Shown here one piece after another: positions 17,144 through 25,213 of a stretch of 44,488 nt of DNA (positions within the stretch are counted from its first letter, which is position 1; the number at the start of each line of letters is the position of its first letter). The stretch is taken from NCBI GenBank assembly GCA_902784785.1, contig CACZWF010000005.1, positions 1 through 44,488 of the forward strand, read 5' to 3'. Source of the DNA: an uncultured Bacteroidia bacterium (GTDB lineage Bacteria > Bacteroidota > Bacteroidia > Bacteroidales > UBA932). The position numbers and the translations under genes were made by a program. The notes under the pieces were generated by a model. The model was not told where the DNA came from and did not search any database. It saw only the letters and a program-made list of their open reading frames with translations.

Positions 17144-18529
17144 TCAGTCTGTTTTAAGTTGCAACATATCGGTTTCTTCAGGCGATTCCGGAAGCATGAC
17201 GCCCCCTACGGATACATTATCAAAACGAAGATCTTTCGTGTTTCGCATAATGTAGGGAACGGCGCAGCTGTCCAATTGGATATTACGCAGACACACATTG
17301 CGAATAGGATATCCTTCTACGCCGACGGCATAGAAGCCACAGTCATCCGACACTTTCCCATGAACATTGGCTATTTCAAAATTTTCAAAAGTCGTCGGGA
17401 AGAAGCCGCCACGTCCGCCATGATAGTTGTTTTCAAAACGGATAAATGCCGTCTTGACATGATCGACCGTGATGTTGTTCACCCACACATTGCGGATAAA
17501 GCCGCCACGATCCAAATTTGATTTAAAGTAAATGGAAGTGTAACAATCTCCAATATGAACATTATACATATAGACATTCTCAACGCCGGCGGCCATCTCA
17601 CTGCCAATACACAAACCATTGCAGCGAGAAGAAAAACGGCAGTTGCGGATGACGATACCCGCTGTTTTCTGGCCGATACGCCAAGCATCCTGGTCACGTC
17701 CCGCCTTGATGGCGATGGCGTCATCCCCCGTATTGAAATCGCAATCCTCGATCAAGACGTTGGTCGTATATTCCGGATCGCAACCATCGTTGTTTTTGTT
17801 GAAGCTCACGATGTTGACACCTCTCACTGTAACATTGTCGCAGAACAGCGGATGAATAATCCAGAACGGGCTGTCAATGATTTTCACGCCCTCTATGAGC
17901 ACATTCTTACAACCGAAAGGCTCGATCATATTCGGCGGCATAATGGAATGAGCCCCGAAATAACGTTCGCGCACCGGGACCAGATCGATACCCATCTGAC
18001 GCAGACTGTCCTGCTGCGCCGAACGCTGCGGCCGCATGCGGGCAAAAGTCGTCTTGGCATTACCGTTCAGGGTTCCTTTTCCCGTCACCGCAATGTTGTT
18101 GCAATGGTCCGCCCGGATCAAAGAAGCATAATTATACATTTCCGTTCCTTCCCATACGGTCAGTTCCGCCGGAAGATAATCCAGGGGATTACAGCTGAAA
18201 AGAAGTTCACACCCTTCGGGGACATAGAGATTGACATTGCTTTTGAGGTTGATGCAACCTTTGCAATACACCGTACAGACAGGCAGAACGACCCGTCCTC
18301 CACCTTCATCACTACAACGCGTGATCGCCGCATTGATGGCATCACGGCAATCCGTCACGCTATCTGCCACAGCGCCAAAATCAACTACAGGATAATCCAC
18401 CGCGCGGAACTCGGGGGGAGAAATTCTCTTGAGAATCTCTTGGGCGCCTTTGGGCAACGATTCCGAGCAAGCGGAAACAAAGGCCATCAATCCGGCCAGA
18501 CAAACAATCTGTAAAAATAATTTTTTCAT
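17144..18529 (-). CDS. GH28-family pectin hydrolase lipoprotein (polygalacturonase-like)
   Basis: This 461-residue protein is read from ATG 18529, which places a lipoprotein signal (MKKLFLQIVCLAGLMAFVSAC) at the N-terminus. The right-handed beta-helix carries GH28 signatures: V-D-F-G-A-V-A-D near 50, NNDGCDPE (Asp248), TGDDAIAIKAG (Asp269, Asp270), NGLCIGSEM (304-312) and L-D-R-G-G (341-343). The three acidic catalytic residues are present. The GHG motif that supplies a conserved His in classic polygalacturonases reads CNG here, so substrate or mechanism may differ from endo-polygalacturonases. It starts 1 bp after the GH105 stop. It probably cleaves galacturonosyl or related uronosyl linkages in the periplasm or at the surface. 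Confidence 0.9.
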   Translation of the reverse strand: MKKLFLQIVCLAGLMAFVSACSESLPKGAQEILKRISPPEFRAVDYPVVDFGAVADSVTDCRDAINAAITRCSDEGGGRVVLPVCTVYCKGCINLKSNVNLYVPEGCELLFSCNPLDYLPAELTVWEGTEMYNYASLIRADHCNNIAVTGKGTLNGNAKTTFARMRPQRSAQQDSLRQMGIDLVPVRERYFGAHSIMPPNMIEPFGCKNVLIEGVKIIDSPFWIIHPLFCDNVTVRGVNIVSFNKNNDGCDPEYTTNVLIEDCDFNTGDDAIAIKAGRDQDAWRIGQKTAGIVIRNCRFSSRCNGLCIGSEMAAGVENVYMYNVHIGDCYTSIYFKSNLDRGGFIRNVWVNNITVDHVKTAFIRFENNYHGGRGGFFPTTFENFEIANVHGKVSDDCGFYAVGVEGYPIRNVCLRNIQLDSCAVPYIMRNTKDLRFDNVSVGGVMLPESPEETDMLQLKTD

Positions 18530-18530
18530 A

Positions 18531-19679
18531 TTACTTATAATTTTCCATTTCATTGGCCAGCATCAATACGGCGCCGGTCGCATAAGTTTCAGTTCCTTGG
18601 ACTATTTCCCGTCCATAATAATAAGCCTTGTCCCCAACACAGGTCCCCGCGCAAATCTGTCCCAAACTTCCATCCTCGGCATCTATACAGTGTTGAACAA
18701 TGCCATTGTAAGCCTTGCGGGCGATTTGAGCGAATTTAGGAGGAAGAATCCCCAATCTAGCTCCTTTTGCCGCAGCATAGCCGAACATAGCCGTACAGGA
18801 GCTCTCTAAAAAATTACCTTTCTCGCCGGGATGCGCAGGCAACTGATACCAAAGCCCCGTCTTGCCATCCTGAAGCCGGGCAAGGGTATTCATCATCCGG
18901 ACAAACATCGCCTCTATCGGCTTGTAGTCGGGATCATCCGAGGGAAGAAAAGACAAAATATCAGCCATTGTCATGGCAATCCAACCATTCCCGCGGCCCC
19001 AGAACTCACTGTTGTGATGAGAGGGGTTGGCATTCCAACCATACTTGCTGCAATCGTCAAGGGTGGGATACATGGTCTCTGCCCAAGCATGGTACCACAT
19101 TCCGGTACCTCTGTCACATAAGTATTCAGCATGAGCCAACAATTCCGTTGCCAAACGGCGCAGATAAGCCATATCGCCGCCGGCCTGATAACAGCCCATA
19201 AGAAAAATACCGACCATATAAAGGGTGTCATCCCATAGTTCGACCGTTCCGGCCCGATGAGAGGTCGCTTCATTGACAGAGCGTGAGATGCGCTCATATT
19301 GCATCTTCACCCGCTCCAATGCTTCTTGTGTCTGAGCGGTCTGCTCTCCTATTTCCTGCAAAAAAGCCAAACCGACGGCAGAGGCGACACCGTTTGGATG
19401 CATCCCATGAGCTTTAGGCGCCAGACGAATCATTTCACCCTTCACGTATGAGACGATGCGCTCCCTATATTGCGGCATCGTACGGTAAATGTCGATATAG
19501 GATTTCAGCAAAACGGCATCGCGCCAATTCCAGCGATACTGCCCAGCCGGCACCTCAACCGAAATAGACCGGTCAAACAAACCTTCAGGGAACCCGCTCG
19601 CAGGAAGCGATGTATTTTGCCCCCGCATCGCAAGTCCCGCCCCGAAAAGGAATAAGAATAACAAAAAACTATTCTTCAT
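18531..19679 (-). CDS. GH105 unsaturated uronyl hydrolase
   Basis: This 382-residue protein is read from ATG 19679, overlapping the end of the preceding gene by 11 bp, with a signal peptide (MKNSFLLFLFLFGAGLAMRGQ). The (alpha/alpha)6 barrel has GH105/GH88 signatures: WDDTLYM (149-155, containing the Asp that hydrates the unsaturated sugar), WGRGNGW (227-233) and ESSCTAMF (292-299). These enzymes remove 4,5-unsaturated galacturonyl or glucuronyl groups left by polysaccharide lyases. Its presence therefore implies a lyase acting upstream, although no known lyase family is encoded in this operon. Confidence 0.92.
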   Translation of the reverse strand: MKNSFLLFLFLFGAGLAMRGQNTSLPASGFPEGLFDRSISVEVPAGQYRWNWRDAVLLKSYIDIYRTMPQYRERIVSYVKGEMIRLAPKAHGMHPNGVASAVGLAFLQEIGEQTAQTQEALERVKMQYERISRSVNEATSHRAGTVELWDDTLYMVGIFLMGCYQAGGDMAYLRRLATELLAHAEYLCDRGTGMWYHAWAETMYPTLDDCSKYGWNANPSHHNSEFWGRGNGWIAMTMADILSFLPSDDPDYKPIEAMFVRMMNTLARLQDGKTGLWYQLPAHPGEKGNFLESSCTAMFGYAAAKGARLGILPPKFAQIARKAYNGIVQHCIDAEDGSLGQICAGTCVGDKAYYYGREIVQGTETYATGAVLMLANEMENYK

Positions 19680-21477
19680 CTGGGTTGCAAGCAAATCGGA
19701 ATCCAATAAAATTGCTGTATGTCACCGGGGCCGTGACCACATAGGCGTCACGCGAGCAATTCTGGAAATGACTCTTCACTCCCCGCTGGGCCCGGCCGCC
19801 TCGCAAAACAATATTCTTGTTGGAAGACATCGGAGCCTCTTTGTACGTGGCATAATAATTCCCGTACCAAGAAGAAGTCATTTCCTGCGCATTGCCGCTC
19901 ATATCAAACAAACCGAGTTGATTCGGCGCTTTCGTGCCTACATTATCACAACTGGTTTTACTCCAAACAGCGATGTCATTCAAATCATTGCTTCCACTAT
20001 AGGTGTACATCGGGACAGATGAGTCATTGGAATAAACATTTCCCCGAGCCGCTATTTCCCATTGGACTTCGGAAGGAAGATAACCGCCGAAGAAAGAACA
20101 GAATTCCGTCGCACCGAACCAGGAGACACCCACCACAGGATAATTCTTGTAAGCGTCGTCAACCACCCAGGTTCCACTCACATTCCGAACCAACGTGTAG
20201 TCATCGAACAACAAGGGCTGTCCCTGCCAAGTTCCGGTTTTGACAACAGAAGAACCATACGCATTGAGGAAACGGCAGAACCAGTCATTGGTCACCTCAT
20301 ATTTGGCAATGCAGAAAGGAGCGACCTGAGCCACAGAAGGAGTCGGGACAGCATTCTTGCCCACACTCATATTCACCACAAACTCTCCATCGTGCGCCAT
20401 CGAATAGACGGCAGGCAAGCTCGTATTGTCATAATCACCCAGCCAGCCCAGATAAACGGGGTTGGCGGGCGTTACTTTGATCATTCCACCGTCGCAGTCA
20501 TAAGTGGCGACCTTGACACGCAAAGTCACACCATAATTCACACCGGCCGCCAGCGTTTGGGCATAAGGGCGCACATAATAGACCTGCCCTGGCTTGACGC
20601 TTTCGAAAGCCATTATAAAATCAGCATCCAATGCTTTATAAGAACTGTTGGTAATCTGCGGAAGCGGATTCTCGGAAGACCAGCAGAAACCATAAGACTG
20701 AATCGTCTGTCCTTGAGGATCGGTAATGGACGAACTGACTTTTAAAGAAGAAAAAGTGTTCTCGATGACAGAAACGGCAGCAAATTCGACCGGCTTGATA
20801 TTAAGGGTTGTAAAGGATATTTCATCCGAATATCCGACACCGAAAGCCGTCATGGCATAGGCGCGTACCCGATAGGTCGTCCCCAGCGTCAAGCCACTGA
20901 CTCCAGCCGAGAAGTTCTTGCTGGAAGAAGTGGCCAGAACGAAAGAAACGTCAGGCATCCCGAGTTCCAACACCGCGGTTGGATGAGAAGTATAGACAAA
21001 GCCTTTACCGGAAACGGGATAATCGCCCTCATCTTCCAAGCTGCCATTCAGCGTGGCCTCTGTCGAAAAAATATCCGTGGCCGCATCTGCCCGCACGGTA
21101 GGGAGTTGGTAGGACGTGGTCGAAAAAGTCATCTCCTGACCATAGACAATCGTTCCATCTTTCAACACGGCAAATGCCTTCATATAATATTGACTGACAG
21201 GAACCAGTTCATAGGTCCTGGCAGAAAATTCACCCTCTCCGGCATCTGCGCTCACGCAAGGACTGTCCTTGAAAGAGAAAACGCTGGACGTTGAAAAACA
21301 TACGCCGCGAGTAAGCATTTGTCCGACGCCCCCGCTGGTTTTTCCTCTCAATTCCACCCAGGAACTCCCGACATGCACGACCGGAAGCGTCTCAACAATA
21401 ACGTCTCCCATATTGTCCTTCGTTTTGCACGAGAACAGGATGACCAGTAAGAAAAAAATGGATGCAATCCGTTTCAT
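19669..21477 (-). CDS. FN3-like repeats plus FGE-sulfatase-like domain lipoprotein
   Basis: This 602-residue protein has a lipoprotein signal (MKRIASIFFLLVILFSC). About three fibronectin-III-like units follow (roughly 25-115, 120-215, 220-315), each with V-x-A-Y-A-M or Y-Y-V-R-P-Y type strands. The C-terminal domain (about 330-600) is of the formylglycine-generating-enzyme / SUMF1 type. It shows F-C-I-A-K-Y-E-V-T-N, P-V-V-G-V-S-W-F-G-A, L-P-S-E-V-Q-W-E, L-G-L-F-D-M-S-G-N and a C-terminal G-F-R-F-A. The segment that carries the two catalytic cysteines in true FGEs has only one Cys here (F-Q-N-C-S-R), and no sulfatase is encoded nearby. I infer a surface binding protein using the FGE/C-lectin-like fold. 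It sits 6 bp after the preceding gene. Confidence 0.86.
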   Translation of the reverse strand: MKRIASIFFLLVILFSCKTKDNMGDVIVETLPVVHVGSSWVELRGKTSGGVGQMLTRGVCFSTSSVFSFKDSPCVSADAGEGEFSARTYELVPVSQYYMKAFAVLKDGTIVYGQEMTFSTTSYQLPTVRADAATDIFSTEATLNGSLEDEGDYPVSGKGFVYTSHPTAVLELGMPDVSFVLATSSSKNFSAGVSGLTLGTTYRVRAYAMTAFGVGYSDEISFTTLNIKPVEFAAVSVIENTFSSLKVSSSITDPQGQTIQSYGFCWSSENPLPQITNSSYKALDADFIMAFESVKPGQVYYVRPYAQTLAAGVNYGVTLRVKVATYDCDGGMIKVTPANPVYLGWLGDYDNTSLPAVYSMAHDGEFVVNMSVGKNAVPTPSVAQVAPFCIAKYEVTNDWFCRFLNAYGSSVVKTGTWQGQPLLFDDYTLVRNVSGTWVVDDAYKNYPVVGVSWFGATEFCSFFGGYLPSEVQWEIAARGNVYSNDSSVPMYTYSGSNDLNDIAVWSKTSCDNVGTKAPNQLGLFDMSGNAQEMTSSWYGNYYATYKEAPMSSNKNIVLRGGRAQRGVKSHFQNCSRDAYVVTAPVTYSNFIGFRFACNPDEE

Positions 21478-21483
21478 TCTGTC

Positions 21484-23490
21484 TTATTTTTGGCCCGTCA
21501 AGGCAAGTCCAACATCTTGTTTGTTTACGGAAAAATAGGCCTGACTACGGTCAGAGAAATCAATGCTGCTGCCATAGGCCGCCTCCAAATCAAATTTCCA
21601 ATACGCATCTTTGGTATATTCCGGTTCTGTGTCGGAATAAATCCATCGATTGTAATGTTTGGCCTTGCCAAAAGTTCCTTTGATGCCCAGTTTCACTCCT
21701 TCGGGCGTCGTGACATAACACTCGAAAGAATCATCCACCCCATACGTTCTCTGGTAAGGCTTGTGAACTTTTGCATTGATAATTTTATTCCGCAAGGCAG
21801 CAAACTTCTCATCCGTATTGATATCCTTGTCGACACGCCACCACATCACGACACCGCCCAGTTCATCCGCAGTCGGACGAGAATCTTTGAGCGTGGTTGT
21901 CACGCGGAGCGCCGTGCCATATACGTAATTGGAATTGGTCGCGTCATATGTCAAAGCCGGGATCTTCGACTGACCGTCGGTACCAAAGGTGAAAAGATAG
22001 CGGACGGAGACAACAATGTCTTCAATCCTGGAAAAATAGGTCATTCCCGTGGCCGCCGTCAACGGAACTTGGTTGTCTTCCATCGCAAACCAATTCTTCA
22101 CTTTCTGGTTTCCCACCCACATTTCATCCACATAGGTCCCGGGAACGATGATATGAGAACAAAGATTGGAGCAACCGCCGGGCTGGTCAGTACCATTGCC
22201 GGCATGCAACGCGACAAATTCATTCTCATGCTGGGAACGGGCGTATGCATCCCGGAAGCAAGTCCATACGTGTCCGCCATTATATGGAATACGGCCAAAA
22301 GGATCCTTGCGCCCTTCCATAAAGTGTGAATAATTGATGATGGAACGGTGCGCATCCCCGGCGACGACGACGGAGAGGGATTTTTCCGTCCCATTTCCGG
22401 TATAATGATGCCCGGCGCTGCTGATGGAGAACTTACGATCCACATAGTTGATGGCATTCATCGCATAGATCTCTTTACCGCTCTCATCCTGGTCCATCTC
22501 GGGACCGAAGGTATAGGCCACCAGACGAGGATAGGTCTGGCTGATGCTGCGGTCGAGATTGGACGGCGTCCAAGCCGCGAGCCGGTTGTACCAATACATA
22601 CCCTGCCCCAGAATCAGTCCGCCGGCAAGCTGGTCGATTTTTCCGCCGCTCGAACCCCGATAATAACAACGGGACATACTGCCGCTGGACACCTTGCCGG
22701 GAACAAAATAATTGGCAAATATCATCGCGGAAATATAATTTTTGAGAGCAATGGCTTTCGCCTTGGCCGCAGCATCTTTCGTGTATTTGGCCAAATAGCC
22801 GATACATTCCGCTTGAACCCCGGTATAGGTGGGGCTGTTGTGCTCGTGAATACCAGTCGCACGCGTGCGATTATAAAAGGTGTCCAACATGGCATACCCT
22901 TTTTGCGCGATCTGGGCAGGCGTCAAATTGTGCGAGGCGCCCCAGGTCCGGGATTTGGACAGGTTCTCCCCAAAAGCGATCATATTCCAAACCCGCATGA
23001 TATAGATATTGGAATACCACTCCGCCACATTGTCGTGATTCCAAGAGGCATACAACGCCTTGTCGACGAAATCATCAAAAAGAGCCTTGTTCTCCTCCGA
23101 CCAGGAAGGATAGTATTCGATAAGGGCCGGTCCCGCCAATTCCAATGCAAACTCAATGTTGTTTTCATCACTGTAATCCCCTCCTATATAACGAGGGACC
23201 TTACCCATATCCGCTCCGCTTTTGACCTGTTGGTCTTTAAAACGCGTAAGGGCTATATTGATATACTTTTGGTCGACGCCCAAAGCGGAAGCTTCCAGAA
23301 TAAACTCATAGTACTGGGCCGTATCGAAACCCGTTTCACTGGCGTTCACCTGCACCCACAATTCATCCATCCTGGGACTGATGTTGAAACCCGGCTCCCC
23401 GGCAACGACAGGAAGCACCACTGGCTTTTCCTGACAACCCGACATCAGGCAAATCGCCAATGAGAATAATATAATTGACATTTTTCTCAT
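21484..23490 (-). CDS. Uncharacterised 668-residue lipoprotein, candidate polysaccharide lyase
   Basis: Read from ATG 23490, it gives a lipoprotein signal (MRKMSIILFSLAICLMSGC). The in-frame ATG at 23544 lies inside susD and is less likely. The N-terminal half is helical and (alpha/alpha)-barrel-like, with polar aromatic motifs NHDN (151-154), GIHEHNSPTY (213-222), C-Y-Y-R-G-S-S-G-G (275-283) and S-A-G-H-H-Y-T-G-N-G. The C-terminal half is beta-rich. This layout (helical toroid then beta-sandwich, with Asn/His/Tyr/Arg/Glu motifs) resembles polysaccharide lyases of the chondroitin, alginate and heparin classes. I do not recognise a named family. It occupies the first enzyme slot after SusD, and the operon encodes a GH105 that needs lyase products. 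Lyase function is inferred, not shown. Confidence 0.75.
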   Translation of the reverse strand: MRKMSIILFSLAICLMSGCQEKPVVLPVVAGEPGFNISPRMDELWVQVNASETGFDTAQYYEFILEASALGVDQKYINIALTRFKDQQVKSGADMGKVPRYIGGDYSDENNIEFALELAGPALIEYYPSWSEENKALFDDFVDKALYASWNHDNVAEWYSNIYIMRVWNMIAFGENLSKSRTWGASHNLTPAQIAQKGYAMLDTFYNRTRATGIHEHNSPTYTGVQAECIGYLAKYTKDAAAKAKAIALKNYISAMIFANYFVPGKVSSGSMSRCYYRGSSGGKIDQLAGGLILGQGMYWYNRLAAWTPSNLDRSISQTYPRLVAYTFGPEMDQDESGKEIYAMNAINYVDRKFSISSAGHHYTGNGTEKSLSVVVAGDAHRSIINYSHFMEGRKDPFGRIPYNGGHVWTCFRDAYARSQHENEFVALHAGNGTDQPGGCSNLCSHIIVPGTYVDEMWVGNQKVKNWFAMEDNQVPLTAATGMTYFSRIEDIVVSVRYLFTFGTDGQSKIPALTYDATNSNYVYGTALRVTTTLKDSRPTADELGGVVMWWRVDKDINTDEKFAALRNKIINAKVHKPYQRTYGVDDSFECYVTTPEGVKLGIKGTFGKAKHYNRWIYSDTEPEYTKDAYWKFDLEAAYGSSIDFSDRSQAYFSVNKQDVGLALTGQK

Positions 23491-23500
23491 AGTTCTGGTA

Positions 23501-25201
23501 TTAATTGCCCCAGCCATCACTCTGCACAAGGGCTGGATTGACATCTATTTCCGATTGAGGAATCGCATAACGCCAATTTCTCTTGGTAAAATTACGGACC
23601 GAAACCTGGGTGAGCGCAAGAGGAACACCATCGTAGCCGAGAATCGACTGTCCGGTCAACGCATCATAATCAAAACCGATATCGTTGTGCGCATACCAAC
23701 GCTGCCAGTCCGGATACAGATGACCTTCGCCCGCCAATTCATAAACACGTTCCTTACGAATCAAATCACGGACTGCCGTCTGGTCACCCGCGCGGCTGAC
23801 TTTGGGCATCTTCGCCCGGGTACGAATCTGATCCAAGGCGGAGAACACCTCGACGGACGGACCGGAACTCTCATTAAGGGCCTCCGCATACAGGAGCAAG
23901 GCGTCCGCCCAACGCATAACCGGGATGTCAATGCCGGAATGACGGCGGATTGTCGTTTCATTTCCCTGGTTGCAGAATTTCCGCCAACAATAATTGGTGT
24001 TGGAACTATGGTTGGACCGCATGCAAGGGTAAGGCGAAGTCTGGGTGTCATAGGGAGCTCTATACTCATACGTGACATTGTCTTTACCTACGAAAAGCCC
24101 GAACGGACGGATAATACTGGCATCCAGGCGCGGGTCCCGTTTGGAGAAGAAAGTGTTGACCGCATCGCGGGAAGACCAGGAGGGATAAACCCCATTGAAA
24201 GCCGTACCGTCGCTGTTGAGATAAGAATCAACCAATTCCTTGGTCGGAATGGAAGTGTTGGTTCCCGCACAGTTGGCCGAACGGTTGGAATAAAGCAGGT
24301 CCATACGGCTTCCGTTCCCCTGGGTGTTGATACAATCTATCACAAAAACACTTTCATTATTGTCTTCTCCATCCTGACGGAACAATTTTGCATAATCACC
24401 ATATAGCGTATATGGCATCTCCGCCACGGTATTCTCACGCATCAGTTGGGAAAAAACCTCGGCAGCCTGCGCATAGGCATCCGCATACAGATACACTTTG
24501 CCCAAAAGCATCAAGGCGGCGCTTCGGCTGGCCCGTCCCTTTTCATAAGCCCTCCACGGAAGATGGTCGATGGCAATCTGCAAGTCTTCCACCATCAACT
24601 TCCGCACATCCGCAGGAGTAGAACGGGGGCGATAGGCTTTGTCGAAGTCCGGCATGGAAGGATAAAGCGGTATCCCCGGGTCATTATTCTTGTGCCCACT
24701 GTAAAAAGTCAACAAATCAAAATAGAAAATGGCGCGCAGGAAATGCGCTTCCCCCCAGTATCTCGCATACACCTCATCCGTCAGAAGCCCTTTCATGCGG
24801 GGAAGATTCTCAATACACAGATTGGTGTACTGCACACCCGTGTAGTCCATTTTCCACTTGGTGCTGAAAACGCCGTACGACGTGGTGGCGGAGTTGTTGC
24901 AAAAATAACGGCAACCGGCGTCATCAAAGCCGGTTCCCCAGACAAAAGCATACTTTGTATATGCGTCGGTCAGGCCATTGGTGGAAATGCATCCCGCCGG
25001 GCTGGCCGGATCACTATTGTACGCGGTGCATTTCAGCATCGAATAGGCGCCGGCAATACCCAAGTCCGCATGCTCCTTCTTGGTCCACATCTCCAAAGAC
25101 CCGATACCGTCTTCCGGAACCGTATCCAAAAACCCCTTACAAGCATTTTGCGAGAAAAGGACCGACAAAAAAACGATAGTGGTGACAATGATTCTTTTCA
25201 T
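23501..25201 (-). CDS. SusD/RagB-family nutrient-binding lipoprotein (PUL B)
   Basis: This 566-residue protein has signal MKRIIVTTIVFLSVLFSQNAC and a classic SusD start (C-K-G-F-L-D-T-V-P-E-D). TPR-type helices carry A-H-F-L-R-A-I-F-Y-F-D-L-L, and the later R-W-A-D-A-L-L-L-Y-A-E-A-L-N segment is diagnostic of the SusD/RagB superfamily. The C-terminus has Y-A-I-P-Q-S-E-I-D-V-N-P. It starts 12 bp after the susC stop. It belongs to a different SusD subgroup from the one in PUL A, so the two operons probably serve different ligands even though their promoters match. Confidence 0.95.
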   Translation of the reverse strand: MKRIIVTTIVFLSVLFSQNACKGFLDTVPEDGIGSLEMWTKKEHADLGIAGAYSMLKCTAYNSDPASPAGCISTNGLTDAYTKYAFVWGTGFDDAGCRYFCNNSATTSYGVFSTKWKMDYTGVQYTNLCIENLPRMKGLLTDEVYARYWGEAHFLRAIFYFDLLTFYSGHKNNDPGIPLYPSMPDFDKAYRPRSTPADVRKLMVEDLQIAIDHLPWRAYEKGRASRSAALMLLGKVYLYADAYAQAAEVFSQLMRENTVAEMPYTLYGDYAKLFRQDGEDNNESVFVIDCINTQGNGSRMDLLYSNRSANCAGTNTSIPTKELVDSYLNSDGTAFNGVYPSWSSRDAVNTFFSKRDPRLDASIIRPFGLFVGKDNVTYEYRAPYDTQTSPYPCMRSNHSSNTNYCWRKFCNQGNETTIRRHSGIDIPVMRWADALLLYAEALNESSGPSVEVFSALDQIRTRAKMPKVSRAGDQTAVRDLIRKERVYELAGEGHLYPDWQRWYAHNDIGFDYDALTGQSILGYDGVPLALTQVSVRNFTKRNWRYAIPQSEIDVNPALVQSDGWGN

Positions 25202-25213
25202 ACCCCTTCCTCC

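Noticed and set aside
19669-21477. Active formylglycine-generating enzyme (sulfatase maturation)
   Set aside because: The paired active-site cysteines are missing, there is no sulfatase in the window, and the protein is a lipoprotein with FN3-like repeats.
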